NCBI GenBank assembly: GCA_037013495.1
Contig: CM072811.1
Coordinates: forward strand, 24,616,159 to 24,680,158
DNA length: 64,000 bases
Source: Hippophae tibetana
Taxonomy: Eukaryota; Streptophyta; Magnoliopsida; Rosales; Elaeagnaceae
Reading direction: 5' to 3'
Made by a program: the position numbers and the translations under genes. Under the pieces are notes generated by a model, which was given only the letters and a program-made list of their open reading frames with translations, did not search any database and was not told the origin of the DNA. Shown here in pieces: positions 46,263-58,814 of the stretch; position 1 is the first letter of the stretch, and every line of letters begins with the position of its first letter.

Positions 46263-47250
46263 TGACATGATTGAAAACACGTAAATATACCTAATTATCT
46301 ACGAGTGATAAATAACTTTAAAAACAAGAATTGCCGTATCTACGAGGATTGGTTGTAATATTTAATTCTAATTACTAGCTCGTTAGTAAGTTAATTAAAA
46401 TTAGTAAAAAAGAGAATTTTAGTTTTATAAATTAAAATTAAATCTATCGAATAAAATATAAAGATTACAATAAAGAAAATAATAAAAGGATGATTGCAAG
46501 ATCATTTTTCACTATTAGCATGTATTGTAAATCAATAAAAACATATCTTAATCTCATATTATTTTATTATAATAACTTAGGGAAATTTAGAAGCGCAAAA
46601 ATCTCCACATTTTCTTACATATTCGTTAAATTAAACATGTTCTTAATCCAAACTCTTTCTAATAGAAAAATTAAAATGAGTTTTCTAAATTTAATCTATC
46701 AAAATTATTTAATTTTAAGAAGTTAATTTGATCAATGTTAAATATACAAGCTCGATTTAATCATCTTGAGTATTATTAATTCTTATTGTAAGCAATTTAT
46801 CACTAATTATTTAAATTGATCAAGTGATGACGTACCCATTACATTAAATTGATTAACGATGAATTAATTTGACCGATTGTACACTTAAATAATCAATAAA
46901 ATTTATCCAAAGATTAAAACTGAAAATTAATACATATAAAAAAGTAGATGAATAAAATATTATAAATCTTATTAAATATTATACTCATAAGACTTTGAAA
47001 TTACCTACAATCAATTATAAAATTAATTACTCATGCAAAACTATAAATTCAAAATAATATTCATGAAAATAATAAAAGAAAGGACAAGAACTCTTAAGAT
47101 TTTTGTCTTTAATTATAATATTCAATTCTTTTAATTACCTTTTAAATATTTTTCTTAATTATTGCCTCTAATTTTATTCTATAATTTCTTTTAATTCTGG
47201 TGTAATTCAAATACTGTTTATATTGAGAAAATTAATATGTTTTAAAGTAA
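46263..47250 (-). repeat. Degenerate Athila-like LTR, inverted
   Basis: Read on the minus strand its end resembles the end of 6514-7925. The plus-strand text GAGGATTGGTTGTAATATTTA, ACTAGCTCGTTAGTAAGTTA, and TTGACATGATTGAAAACACG with a decayed GGTACCATAAAC primer-site relative just left of it all match the reverse complement of that LTR and its primer site. The far boundary near 47,250 is a guess because homology fades. Gag is not recognisable to the left. Confidence 0.45.
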
Positions 47251-50204
47251 TATTAAAACGAGTGATACACACAATATATGCATAAAATCGCAAAAATCTC
47301 ATTACTTAGTATTCTATATACCACATATCATCTAAAAAAATCATATTTTCTCAATAAATACAAAATAAGTAAATTTAGTTCGTAATAGTAGTAAAATATA
47401 TAAATGTAAAGCAATTAATATCTAAAAATATGTATTAGTAAATTTATTTTATTTAAGAATATAATATCCTTAATTTAATAATTTTAATAATAATAATTAA
47501 TAATAATGAGCCAATATAATTATAATTTCCTAACTCTATTTTATGTATGATTTTGTCTTAATTCTATATTTATTTCACCTAATTTCTTTTTGGAAACAGT
47601 TGAAGAGTCAATGCTACACCTAACCCCAAACATACCTGCCTCAACTTTTCAATGAACTTTGTGCTCCATACTAGACTGAAACGTAACCATAATTTATGTT
47701 TAGAGGGATACGGCGAGTAAATTTAGTGATAAAAATGAATAATTTTGATACTTAACATATGAAAAGAATGAAAATCGATACTTTTTCCGATAAATTTATT
47801 GCAAAATAATATAAAAAAAGTTAGTGGGTGATGACACAAAAAATTTAATAAATTTTAATGCTTTGAATATCATACTAGTGTTACATATCAAACATTTATT
47901 TTTATTTAATTAAAATAAAAACTTAAAATTATATTAATTAAATTGTAACAAATTTAAATAACATAGTTTAATATTTATATAAATTGATAAAAGTTAAAAA
48001 AAATTAAAGAATATAAATTATAATAAACACATTTTCAAATACATGAAAAAATAGATTTAAGTAATATTACATAGTTTTAATAATAATGGATAATTATAAT
48101 TATATATAGTGTTGTAAGAATTAGTTAAATGGTACATGAGACAAAATCTTTTATTTTTAAGAAAATGGTAAGAAAATTGAACTATCAAAATATATAAAAA
48201 TAATAATAAAATAATGTGTTTAAAACTTATAACCATAAAAATAACATTTTTTTATTTTTAGTTCATATTTTTTTTTCAAAAAGTCTAACCTATCATTTCA
48301 TATTAAAAATTATTCAATTATACATTATTTAAGTTAAATTATAATTATTTAAATCTATTCAAATTTTAACTCTATCATTTTTGTTGTTGTATATGTAAAT
48401 TTTATGGGTGTTATTTTATATAATTTTTTTAAAATTTATAAAAATATATTAAATCCTAATCAATCTACTAAATTTAAATAAATAAAAATTATATAATATT
48501 AGAGTAAAAGTAAAAAAATAAATAAATACTTTGTATGAAAAAATGTTTAAATAATAAATTTATAAAATATTATTACCTATATTTATAAAATAAAAATTAT
48601 CATAATTATAAATATAATAAATATTTTTTTTTATGAGAAAGTTGAGAGATATGTGTCCCCTCACAATTAAATATCCCTGTTCGTAAAGCTTTAAATTTAA
48701 TTATAATATAATAATACATGCTATAATTATTATCCTTAAAAAAAATGAAAAATGTTGGTCATCGATCAAACTAACAATAACAAATGAATGAATGAGAAAT
48801 AACCATCAGTTACATATTACCTTAAATGTTTTTTTCCTTTTTAAACAAATATTTGTTTATATAAAATAACACGATTATTTAAACAATTTTACTTCTAAAA
48901 TAGTTAATAAAAAATATTTATTTATTTTGGTATAAAATTAAAATATATATATATATATATATTTTAAATAAAAATAAAAGATAAAAATTCGTTTAAAAAA
49001 GATTATTATACATAGAATTAAATCATACTTTTGTTGTTGAGAATTTTCCTCGTAGAATGTATTAAATAATCATAATACAATTTGTTCAAAAGGTTGTCAT
49101 CTTTTATATGATGTGCTGTCTTGACCTGTTTGAAGGAAAAGGTAGAGGGTCAGATTCTTTATTTCCATAACAAGGTAAAGCAATGCATAATTATAGTGAT
49201 AAATAAATGGAATTGAAGCTTAAAATATTCTATTTAAAGGAAGAAGAGACAGAGAAATACAGGCAATACGAAAATAGGTAGTTTGTAGTGTAATTAGAAT
49301 GGCGATGAATAGTCATTATCATGGATGTCCTTTGAATCAGTTCTCTGGGCCTAAAGCTGTCAGTCACTGCATTATGACGAGAGGGACCTTTAATTTGCAG
49401 TCCAATGCATAGAAAGATAAAAATAAAAATAAAAGAATAAATAAATAAATAAATGGAAAGGGTATTTTTTTTTTTAATAACATCCAAATTAGAGTGTGGT
49501 TGATATAGGAGTATAACTAGGCTTTAAAGTCTGCCAAAACTATACCATATTTATTGGTGTTCTTTTATAGTAAATTGGAAACTACTGTGATTTTTTAAAC
49601 AATTAATTGGTTTACGTTTTGAATTTTGTATGCTCACAATTTTATATATATAATTATCAAAAATTTATGTTTAATTAAACGATATTTTATTAAGTTGAAT
49701 TAGATTTGAATGAATTTTTAATAATTTTAATATGAATTATGAGTAAAGATCTTCTATTAACTTGAGATTGTTATAATAAATTAAGTTTATGATAAGGATT
49801 GGAGGTTTTTTATGAAAAATAATATAGATTTTTTAAATTAATTTTGAATTTAAGATTTTTTTCTTTGGTAATTTATTAATTTTAATAATAATATTACTAA
49901 ATTAAGAAAAAATGTGACTTGTAACTTGTGTGTATTACATTTTTTTACTACTATTTAGATTCATTCACGTAAATCTAAAATGAGGTAAGTTAGATACTAC
50001 AGTTTTAAATACTTTATGTTATTTTAGTATTAAAATGATGAAGTGACATCAAGTAAAAGTTTTTCATTAGATTTTAGGAAAATTTAATAACTACTGTAAC
50101 GTCAACTAAAGCTCGATCCTAATTTTGTATATATCACTAGAAAATAGAGCAATAATTTTCAACAATATCATAGTTTCATGATTAAATATATTTATCCTAA
50201 AATT
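47251..50204. other. AT-rich spacer with two higher-complexity islands
   Basis: Mostly A/T runs, with an (AT)n microsatellite at about 48,940-48,961. Two short islands stand out: 47,596-47,690 and 49,080-49,420. The latter contains a 37-codon plus-strand frame (49,299-49,412) unlike the surroundings in composition, but no homology is recognised. No RNA gene was identified. Confidence 0.4.
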
Positions 50205-50533
50205 ATGATTATAAATTCAAATCTAATTCAATCTAATAAGATTTTTTTAAGTTAAAGGTTTCTCAAATTTATAAGTAATTTTACTGCTTTGTTCATAGTC
50301 GACGTGGAACAAATATACTTAACTGTTTCCTCCACACGGCAGACAAATATGGACATTAACGACACGATGAGACTGTGGTGAACCCAAGGTCCAAGCATAT
50401 AGATATCAAACTCAACTCTGATAACATGTTAAAAATTCAGACTTAACTAACTCAATAAAATCTCTTTAAGTTAAATGTTTTACAAACTTATAAACAATTT
50501 TGTTGCTTTGTTACGTGTGACAAGCATACTTAA
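50205..50533 (-). mobile_element. TRIM-type miniature LTR retroelement
   Basis: Two direct repeats, 50,205-50,323 and 50,427-50,533, share AAGTTAAAKGTTT, TTATAARYAATTTT and GCTTTGTT, with a ~100-bp interior. On the minus strand TGTTATCAGAG (50,426-50,416), a one-mismatch form of the tRNA-iMet primer site TGGTATCAGAG, abuts the right repeat, and a purine-rich TGGAGGAAACAG lies next to the left repeat. This is the layout of a TRIM element with no coding capacity. Confidence 0.7.
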
Positions 50534-50869
50534 TAAATATAAAGTACGACAAATGCTTTTATTTATTTGTTTTTATAAATCAAGTAATATTTAATATGAT
50601 TAGAATACATCATATAAAATAAAAATTAGTAATAAATATCGATATATTAAAAAAAAATTATTTAAATTCTCCCATACTATTCATCGTTTCCTAAAAATAT
50701 AATTTTTTTTTTTAAATTAAAGTTATTTCTAATGGCAGATATCGCAACTATGTGAATGATGCTGGTAATGCTTCCGATGTTTTTATTGAAAGAAAATAAG
50801 CTTTACAGTGATAACCATTATATGCTGATATATTTCTACCAACTAGATTGGCTCAAAAATTTGTTATTC
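50534..50869. other. AT-rich spacer
   Basis: Nothing recognised. It separates the TRIM element from the start of copia LTR-like sequence. Confidence 0.4.
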
Positions 50870-51110
50870 TAGCTTATCAAGGCGGTTTAAGGAAACTTAG
50901 TTTTTAGATATTTTCTCTTACTTTCTAAGGCATGTGTAATCAAAGAAGCATATATAAATAGTATGAATAAAGAACTGTGTGCGTGAAATTCATTTCTTAA
51001 TCATCAAGTAAAATTTTAATCCATTTTCTTTATGATATCTCTCTCATATTCATCAAGAACAATTTATTTCTCAATTTGTTCGCTTCTGTTTGGTGTTATG
51101 TTATCAGAAC
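50870..51110 (+). repeat. Copia 5' LTR end and primer site
   Basis: The segment has the look of an R-U5 region (ATATATAAATAG TATA-like box at 50,949-50,960; T-rich leader) and ends at a decayed tRNA-iMet primer site TGTTATCAGAAC (51,099-51,110). It would be the 5' LTR of the gag remnant at 51.7 kb. The left boundary is approximate. Confidence 0.5.
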
Positions 51111-51689
51111 TAAAAAAAAATAAGAAACTTCAAGCTATGTGAAGTAATGACATTGAGTTAGTTACAAAAAATTAGAATTATCAAGGTTTGATGCATGTTT
51201 ATTGAAGCTTGATAAACTTTCGTAATTACGTTTGTTGGAAAATTATGTAAATTATTGATAAGTTTTATTTATGAGAAAGTAAAAATAGATAAAATAATAC
51301 ACAAATTTAATAACAGAATTCGATCAATTTTACCTACGTCTTTGGACTTACTTCAGGATTTTTATTAAAAAAAAAAACTATACAAAACGTTTACAACACC
51401 CACAACTCACAATCCAGTTATACTAAAAAAAAAATTACTCTCAATTTTTTCTCATTAAAGCATTTTTTTCTCTAAGCTTTTCTCACTATTGAATAATCCA
51501 AAGTACCTATTGTGGTGTTCTATTTATAGATAGAGAAGCCTCATTTCTACATGTTGTGTCGACTAATTCTTAATTGATTTTCCTTCTTTTTCAACAAAAG
51601 GATACACCGTCCATTCAATTTTCTTAGATTGTTGACTTAACAATCACTCTTTTGTTTTATTGTCATTTATTGCATTGTTTAATGTAGTT
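51111..51689. other. Leader or inserted LTR-like sequence
   Basis: Between the primer site and gag. The part from 51,235 to about 51,660 (AATTCGATCAATTTTACCTACG near 51,320, then ACACCC-rich sequence) looks like an inverted copia LTR remnant inserted in the leader, but no termini or duplication were found. Confidence 0.3.
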
Positions 51690-53216
51690 AAGTTTGACCA
51701 TCAATGTTACTGTTACAAAACTTGATAGATCTAACTTCGTGGTATTGAAAAACTATCTAGATTTTGAAGATTCAATGATTTTTTATTTGGATGATTTTCT
51801 TACAAATGATCATCCACCAAAGTAGTAAAAGAAGCTAGGAATGATCTTGATACCTATTTTTTTATTTCTAAATCATATTCAAAGACCATTCAACTTCAAC
51901 AAGAACTAATCAAGTTGAGAAAACTTAGAGAGCAAGTAGATCAATTGGAATCATCTAGTTATGGGTATTGTACTTAATTCCTGGTCTATATAAAGATTCT
52001 AAAGGTTATGTTTCAACAGTATCACAAAGATTACAAATCGAGACATTTTTTATTTTAAATGTTATTGCTTTATTGTTAGGTCATAAAAGCTAGCGTGAAT
52101 GTAGGAATGAAGTGATCGAGGTTACTTTACCATCAACATATGTAGTATAACATTATAAAGGCTCACATGTATTATGAAAACAATGTGCACCCAAGGTGTT
52201 TGATAAAGGCTCATAGTTGTTTTAGAGGAAGGGGTCGTAATGATGGAGGTAAAGGTCCCCCTAATTGCAATTGGTTAATCTAATATTTGATCATCTACTT
52301 ATAGTGATGCATCTTAATATAATATTTCTCATTTTATAACATTAACACCAAGTGTTTCTATTTATTAGTCTAATTCATCTATAATAATTATTACTCTTTC
52401 GCTCTTCCTGAATTTCCTTTGAATGCTTTCTTAGCTTCACATTGGTCTTCTTTAATTTTTGTAACCCTTCTTTGTTACAGTTTATGGTTGGAGCCATATT
52501 AGGTGTTCTTGAAGCTATTTCTTAGTCATTTTGGTATCCTGACTCAGGGGAATCTCATCATGTATTGCATATCCATCAAACTTAGTATCTCAGCCATATA
52601 AAGATCATGATCAGTTAATTGTACGAAATGACAAAAGTTTTCATATCTCTAATATTGATTCTTCTACCTTTTCTGCTCACAATAATTCTAATAGACAGTT
52701 GGTGTTAAAAAAAAGTTGCATGCTCCAACTATTGCAAAGAATCTATTGAGTGTTGCTTAGTTTTGTAAGGATAATTTTGTTTACTTTGAATTACATGCTC
52801 ATTCTTGTTATGTGAAGGACAAGAAGACTCAAACGAAGCTACTCCTAGGTAGGCTACGTAAAGGATTTTATGTCTTTGAGCTTGGTTTTCATGGCAAGCA
52901 TGTTTCATCTTTGTCTTATTCTTCTGTTTTTCATCCCTTAAATACGATGACTTCTTCTACTTCACATATTGTTTATACCGATAGTCTAGCCTTTTCTCAT
53001 TAACATTTGGCTTATGTTTATTTACCTATAGTAAAGAAAGCTTTATTATTGTATAACATTTCCTTTAGTGATAACAAAGGAATCATTTTCTTTGTAATCA
53101 ACCTGTCAATTGGATTTCATAAAATTTCTTTTTCTACTTCTCGTAATTGTTCTAAAGAATCATCAGGTGTTACTTATTTAAACCTTTGGGTCTCACCTAA
53201 TGAATCATGAAATGAA
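51690..53216 (+). pseudogene. Ty1/copia gag and GAG-pre-integrase remnant
   Basis: Near 51,715 the translation VTVTKLDRSNFVVLKNYLDF matches the N-terminal gag of Retrofit/Ale-type copia elements. Near 52,730 IAKNLLSVAQFCKDNFVYFE and, further on, KLLLGRLRKGFYVFEL match the GAG-pre-integrase region. Open fragments at 52,812-53,003 and 53,007-53,210 are decayed integrase-side sequence. The protease motif and the integrase DDE core were not identified. It is truncated where the opposite-strand copia begins. Confidence 0.7.
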
Positions 53217-53573
53217 TTCTATTATTATGTTCATTTCACCGATGAATGGTGTTAATTTACTTAGATATTTTTTTAAAATAAAGATTTTTTTGTTCAATGC
53301 TTCCATGCAGTTCAAAGCTAATGCATAATAACAATTGAGCATCTGTGAAACAAAAGTTTCAATGCTGAAAATAATTATGTACTTATTTTTCTCCAAATCA
53401 GAGGTAATATATGAAGATAATTACATCCTAAAAGGAAACAAATTGTTTCTATATTCATATACAAGATTGGTCAACTAAGAGACTCTTAGGAGTAATTAAA
53501 TAATCAATTCAAAATCAATAATTAATACAAAATCAATTCCATAATTGATAGCTCATGCAAACACTTCCCCTGA
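53217..53573 (-). repeat. Partial 3' LTR of the minus-strand copia
   Basis: On the minus strand a polypurine AGGGGAAG (53,581-53,574) is followed by TGTTTGCATGAGCTATCAAT, the expected start of a copia 3' LTR. Its far end is not defined; homology to a second LTR was not found to the right of the coding remnant. Confidence 0.5.
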
Positions 53574-55860
53574 AGTTAGAGCATGGATATCTATCATGTC
53601 TAACTTGTCAATTATGTCATGAAACACCCTTGTTGATACTGCTTTTGTGAGCATATCAACCAACTGTTTTTCTAATTGGACAAATGAAAACTATATAGTT
53701 TTCTCGTCAAGCTTTTTCTTGATTAAATGACGATCTACTTCAACATGTTTTTTACAATTATGTTGTACAAGATTCTAGGAAATCTCTATGGTAGCTTTAT
53801 TATCACAATTAAGATTCATGGGTTTTGCATAATCAATTGCCAAATCTTTAAGTATGATCCTGATACATAACATCTCAGACACACCTTGGGCCATTCCTCG
53901 AAATTCAACTTTAGCGCTTGATCTTGCCACAACCTTCTACTTCTAGCTTCTCCAAGTGACAAGATTGCTTTCAAAAAATGTAAAATATCCTGACATCGAT
54001 CTTTTAGTTGTCTGATCACCTGCCTAATCGAAGTCCGTGTATCCTTCAATATTTGAGACATCATTTTTTTAAAATAATAAACCTTTCCCTGGAGCACACT
54101 TCAAATATCTTAGAATTTGATAGACTACATCTATATGTTTTTCACTTGGCGTATGAATGAATTAGCTTACAACACTAACAACATACTTTATGTCTGGCCT
54201 TGTGTGTGATAAGTAGATTAACCTCCCTACTAGTCATTGGTAACGACCCTTATCAGTTTGTGTCTGATCTGGTAGAATTCCAAGCTTGTGATTCATCTCT
54301 ATAGGTGTTTCTGTTGGTTTATAATCAAGCATTCCAGTTTCAATGAAAAGATCTAACACATATTTTTATTGTGAAAGAAAAATTCCATGCTTTGATCTTT
54401 CCACCTCAATCCCTAAGAAATATTTAAGCTGCCCAAGATCCTTCATTTCAAACTCAACATACACTATCAACACTGTTACCTTTCCTTCTTTGTGTTTTAT
54501 AAATAGAGTGTGGTTTAAATTACTCTGTTTATAACCATCTGCCTTCATTGTCATTGATAACTTCCTAAACCATGCCCTGGGTGACTATTTTAGTCCGTAT
54601 AAAGACTTTTTTAGCTTACATACTTCATTTCCATGCATGGAACTACATTTGACACTAGGGGGTAGCTCCATGTAAACATCTTCTTCCAAGTCTCCATTGA
54701 GAAAAGAATTTTTAACATCGAATTGTTTCAAGGGCCAATCTCGATTTGCTAATATAAAAATAATAATGCGGATGGTATTTATCTTGGCTACTGGTGCAAA
54801 AGTGTCTTGATAGTTTATCCCATACCTTTGTGTATATCCCTTTGCCACTAGCCTTGCTTTATACGTATTAATACTTCCATCTGCTTTAAGTCTCATCGTG
54901 AACACAACTCTACATCCAATTGTCTTATTTTCTTTAGGTAGTGAAACAAGTTCCCAATTGGCATTTTTTTGTAGAGCTTCCATCAATTCATTCATCGCCT
55001 TAGTCTATTTAGGATCTTCCAAAGCATTTTGTACACTTTTAGAAATATATGTAATGGATAATTGATTAATTGTAAGTGCATATGATTCAGACAACCTATG
55101 AGATGACATATAGTTACTAATTGGGTATTTAGTTTTGGCTTTAGGATCAGGTTCATATTGTTTCTTTGGAATTCCTCTATTTGACCTTTGTGGATATTCT
55201 ATATTTTCTATAGAAACAGGTATTTCATTAGACTCATTAGACATTGGATTTGAAATTACTGAGGAGAAATACTCTCAATTAATTCATCAATTAATGGTAT
55301 AGACATGGGTAATTCTAGTGGCCTTGATATTGTTTCAAACATATCCATAAAATTGGAGGGATCACACTTTTTTTTAACCTCATTTCCATCACAATTTTAA
55401 AGCTTTTCAACTATGTCTTCTAGTTCCACAAATTCACCCCATCTTCCTCCATTTGGTTGTTGAACATTCTCTTCAGTAGAACTCTCCCTTTGAAGGGAAT
55501 GGTCAGAGACTCCCCCTGAATAATAAGGCTAGAAATTCATGAAAAGAGACATCTAAAGTCACATATAAATTTTGGATTTGTGGATCATAGCACCTATAAC
55601 CTTTTTGAAGTTTAGAATAGCCAATGAAAACACAGCGTTTGGCACATGGATCAAGTTTAGTTCATAATTTTTTTGGAATTTGAGTGTAAACAATAAAACC
55701 AAAGACTCAAGGTTCAAGATTAAGAAGATGAGTTACTGAAAGTAAGGATTGCATTTTTTGTTGCGGAGTTTGAAAATCTATCACTCGTGGAACATGTACT
55801 CTCACATGCCATTATAGTTAGTGTTCTATGAGAGATACACGTGATATGAGTCAGATGCTT
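53574..55860 (-). pseudogene. Ty1/copia integrase end-RT-RNase H remnant
   Basis: On the minus strand: a linker frame at 55,244-55,005; RT at 54,995-54,585 ([70 protein letters not shown]), then 54,554-54,366 (KHKEGKVTVLIVYV joined to EMKDLGQLKYFLGIEVERSK). The YVDD active site is missing between those two blocks, a small deletion. RNase H traces follow in 54,300-53,600 and end near the polypurine tract (LDMIDIHALTSGG). The family looks like Retrofit/Ale or a close relative. Inactive. Confidence 0.85.
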
Positions 55861-58501
55861 ATTAACTAGTTATTGTAACATAACATATGTATGTGAGGAT
55901 GTGTATTATCTCCGTAGATTTTGTTGTGTGTAAGTTATTAATTCAATATTAATTCATTATTTGTTCAAAAGATTTGTTATTGTAATACTATTTTTCTCAT
56001 TTTTGATGTTTCATATAATTTATTTGGAGCTAATAAGTTTTAATAATAAAATATATCTTTTTTTTTTTAAAATAAAGTTAAATTAACTAAAAATATATAC
56101 AATTAATAATTTAAACTAATTTAAATTAATTCATCTGTGTTTAATTTGAATTCAGATTTACTTTTATTACTTCGAATTAAATTAAAATTTAACTAATTTA
56201 ATTAAGTTAAATCGAACTAGCTCAAAGCGACTCAATTCACGCAAATTACCAGGGCTAATCAAAACTCTCTTATACCAAAAGCTTGATTGTAATAATCTTT
56301 AATAAAATCATTAATCATGTATCCAAGAGCACACGTTCAATTAGGAACTGAATTTATAGTTCAAATTATAGTCAGAATTAACTTTTGACTAAAGGCTCAA
56401 CAAGATTCACCGATAGTATGATTGCCTTATATTATTGGAACTCCACATACTTTAATGGTTTTAAACGAATGTACATAAAAAAGTATAGTTTATTTGTATG
56501 TATATTGCAAGAAGTATAGTCTAAAATCTCAACAAAGTCCGTCGATGGGATGATGGGCATCTATTGCTATTGTTGGAGATCTAGTGATATTGTTACTTTC
56601 CAACGTAAGTAACATATATATAAATTAGGGCTAAAAAATTATAAATTATAAATAAATAAATAAAACACATCTTAAGTTTGTCATCTCCTACAATTTAGCT
56701 AGATCATAATTAAAAAATGATGACTGATGGTGGGATTTTTAAAATCAACATTATTAACGAAATGAATTATAAAAAATACCTTATTAAGTAAAACTTAAGT
56801 TATGAAAAAAAATGTTTACTATTATATTAATGGGTACTTCGGGAACTGTAAATTGTTTCAATGGTTAATTCAAGCTTTCATTTATTTTCTCTTTTTGGGG
56901 GCTTAAAGGAGTGATAGTACACAGCACTAGGGCGAATGTGCATTTTATAATTTTATAAAGGTGGTGATTTTACAATAACTTTTATTGTTATTATTATTAT
57001 GATAATAATTTCTTAATAATATATGTATCTAATATTTATAGTCTCAATGTGTAATTAATATATTATTAAAATACAAATATTTCATATATTTTTGTTATAA
57101 AAATTTCATTATAATTTTTTATAAGCATTTTAAGAAATATTATTCATTATCATTATAATATTATTTTTTTACTGTAAAGATTATTCTCACTCATTATCTC
57201 CAATTATATATATATTTCAAAAACAAGTTATATTAATTTTAAATTTGGTTAAAAATTAACTATGAATAATTTCTCAAAACCAGTGGCATAATTTATTCAA
57301 AATCTAGTGGCAGCTTCAATCCTTTCAAAAGTCTTCTCTCCTTAGAATTTAGATCCTACCGTTTGCATCGAATCTACGGAACATTTGCCAAACCCAAACC
57401 CTCTGACACATTCTGATATTCACTGAAAATGATTTGAAAAAAAAAAAACTCCTTCAACTTGATAAGAAACAAAAAAATAATATAATTTTATATTTAATTC
57501 TATAAATATTTATTATTATAAAAAATATATAATTTATAATTTTATATTAAATATCATATAATTTAAATTAAGATATAATTATATAAACTCATTCAATATT
57601 AAATATTATTAAATTATTGATTTTGTTGAGATAAATCATAAATATATTATTTTATATAATTTTTTAAATATTTTTAATTACATTTTGATTTTCATTTGTT
57701 CATCAAATCGCCTACCATTATATTTTTTTCAAACATTTACATCTTATATAATAATGACATATTAATTAATACAGATATAATTAATAGATATTCACCCATG
57801 TGCTGACATTCATCTATCACACATTTTCTAGGTTTTGTCCCATTAAATGAAAATTAAATACCAATAAATAAAACTATAAATTAAATTTATAGAAAGAAAA
57901 ATAAACTATAAATAAAATAATAAAAATAAATAAATTAACCAAAAATGGGAAAGAGTGTGGGGGACAATTAAAGAGGAAAAAAAAAAAAACAAAACAAAAC
58001 GAAATAGATTGGGAATCAAAAAGAGGAAAGCAGACAAAATGACTTTTTCTTGGAGACAACGTTTGCGTATATAAAGATAAGGATTACTATAAATGGTATT
58101 TCTTCAACGGTTGGAAATTGTCTGAGAGTGTGTTTATTTCTTGAGTTATTTTTTTTATTTCAGGATATTTTTAGTATGTTACCTCCATTTCCCACCAAGT
58201 ATTATTGTGTAGTTACCTCCATACCCATATATTATATATTTGAAATGGACACATTAGACATATATGACCCACAGGGAACGTGATTGGAAGGGACTTTATT
58301 TTGTGTCTGATACTAAAATTTAGACGATGAATGTGATTTTGAGTGAGATTATGACTTGACTTTGAAGCTTGGCAAATAGCATTTTCAAAGACTATTTATT
58401 TCTTTTTAATATTTGAAAAATAAGTAACCTTCTTATTAATTATATTGATAATCATTTTAAGTTTATATATATTTTTCCAATATAATTATATAATATTAAT
58501 A
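55861..58501. other. AT-rich spacer
   Basis: No gene recognised. 55,800-56,000 may be the remaining upstream part of the minus-strand copia. 56,260-56,600 and 57,290-57,420 are less AT-rich but carry no domain. 57,850-58,285 holds a purine-rich block and a 77-codon frame (58,050-58,283) of hydrophobic, biased composition, not regarded as a gene. Confidence 0.4.
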
Positions 58502-58814
58502 TGTATTAAGTCTCATATTTGTTAAGATTAAGACATTAGTGCTGTTTATAAATCTAATCAACTTTTTAATTTATAAGTTAATTTTTGGGTTCAAAATTAG
58601 GGTTGAGTTTTTAAGTTGGTATCAGAGTTATGCTCTTGGTTTCGTCACCTCTCATCAGTTCTTGTACTATAAATTTGAACTCTAGTCGATGTGAAAGTGG
58701 ATGTTAAGTCTTACATTGACTAAGAGTAAGACAATAATACTATTTATAAATTTGTGTAACCTTCTAACTAACAAACTAGTTTTTGTGTTCAAAATTAAGA
58801 TTGAATTTCTAAGT
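58502..58814 (+). mobile_element. TRIM element, 313 bp
   Basis: Terminal direct repeats of ~113-115 bp (58,502-58,616 and 58,702-58,814) share TATTTATAAATYT-like, GTTCAAAATTARG and TTGARTTT segments. A perfect 11-base tRNA-iMet primer site TGGTATCAGAG begins at 58,617, immediately after the first repeat, and a purine-rich GTGAAAGTGGA at 58,691-58,701 immediately precedes the second. The interior is only 85 bp. No coding capacity. The flanking 5-mers (TAATA on the left, TATGA on the right) do not give a clear target duplication. Confidence 0.85.

Noticed and set aside
57874-58283. 61- and 77-codon frames near 58 kb
   Set aside because: Low-complexity, hydrophobic translations of A/T-rich DNA with no homology or exon signals.
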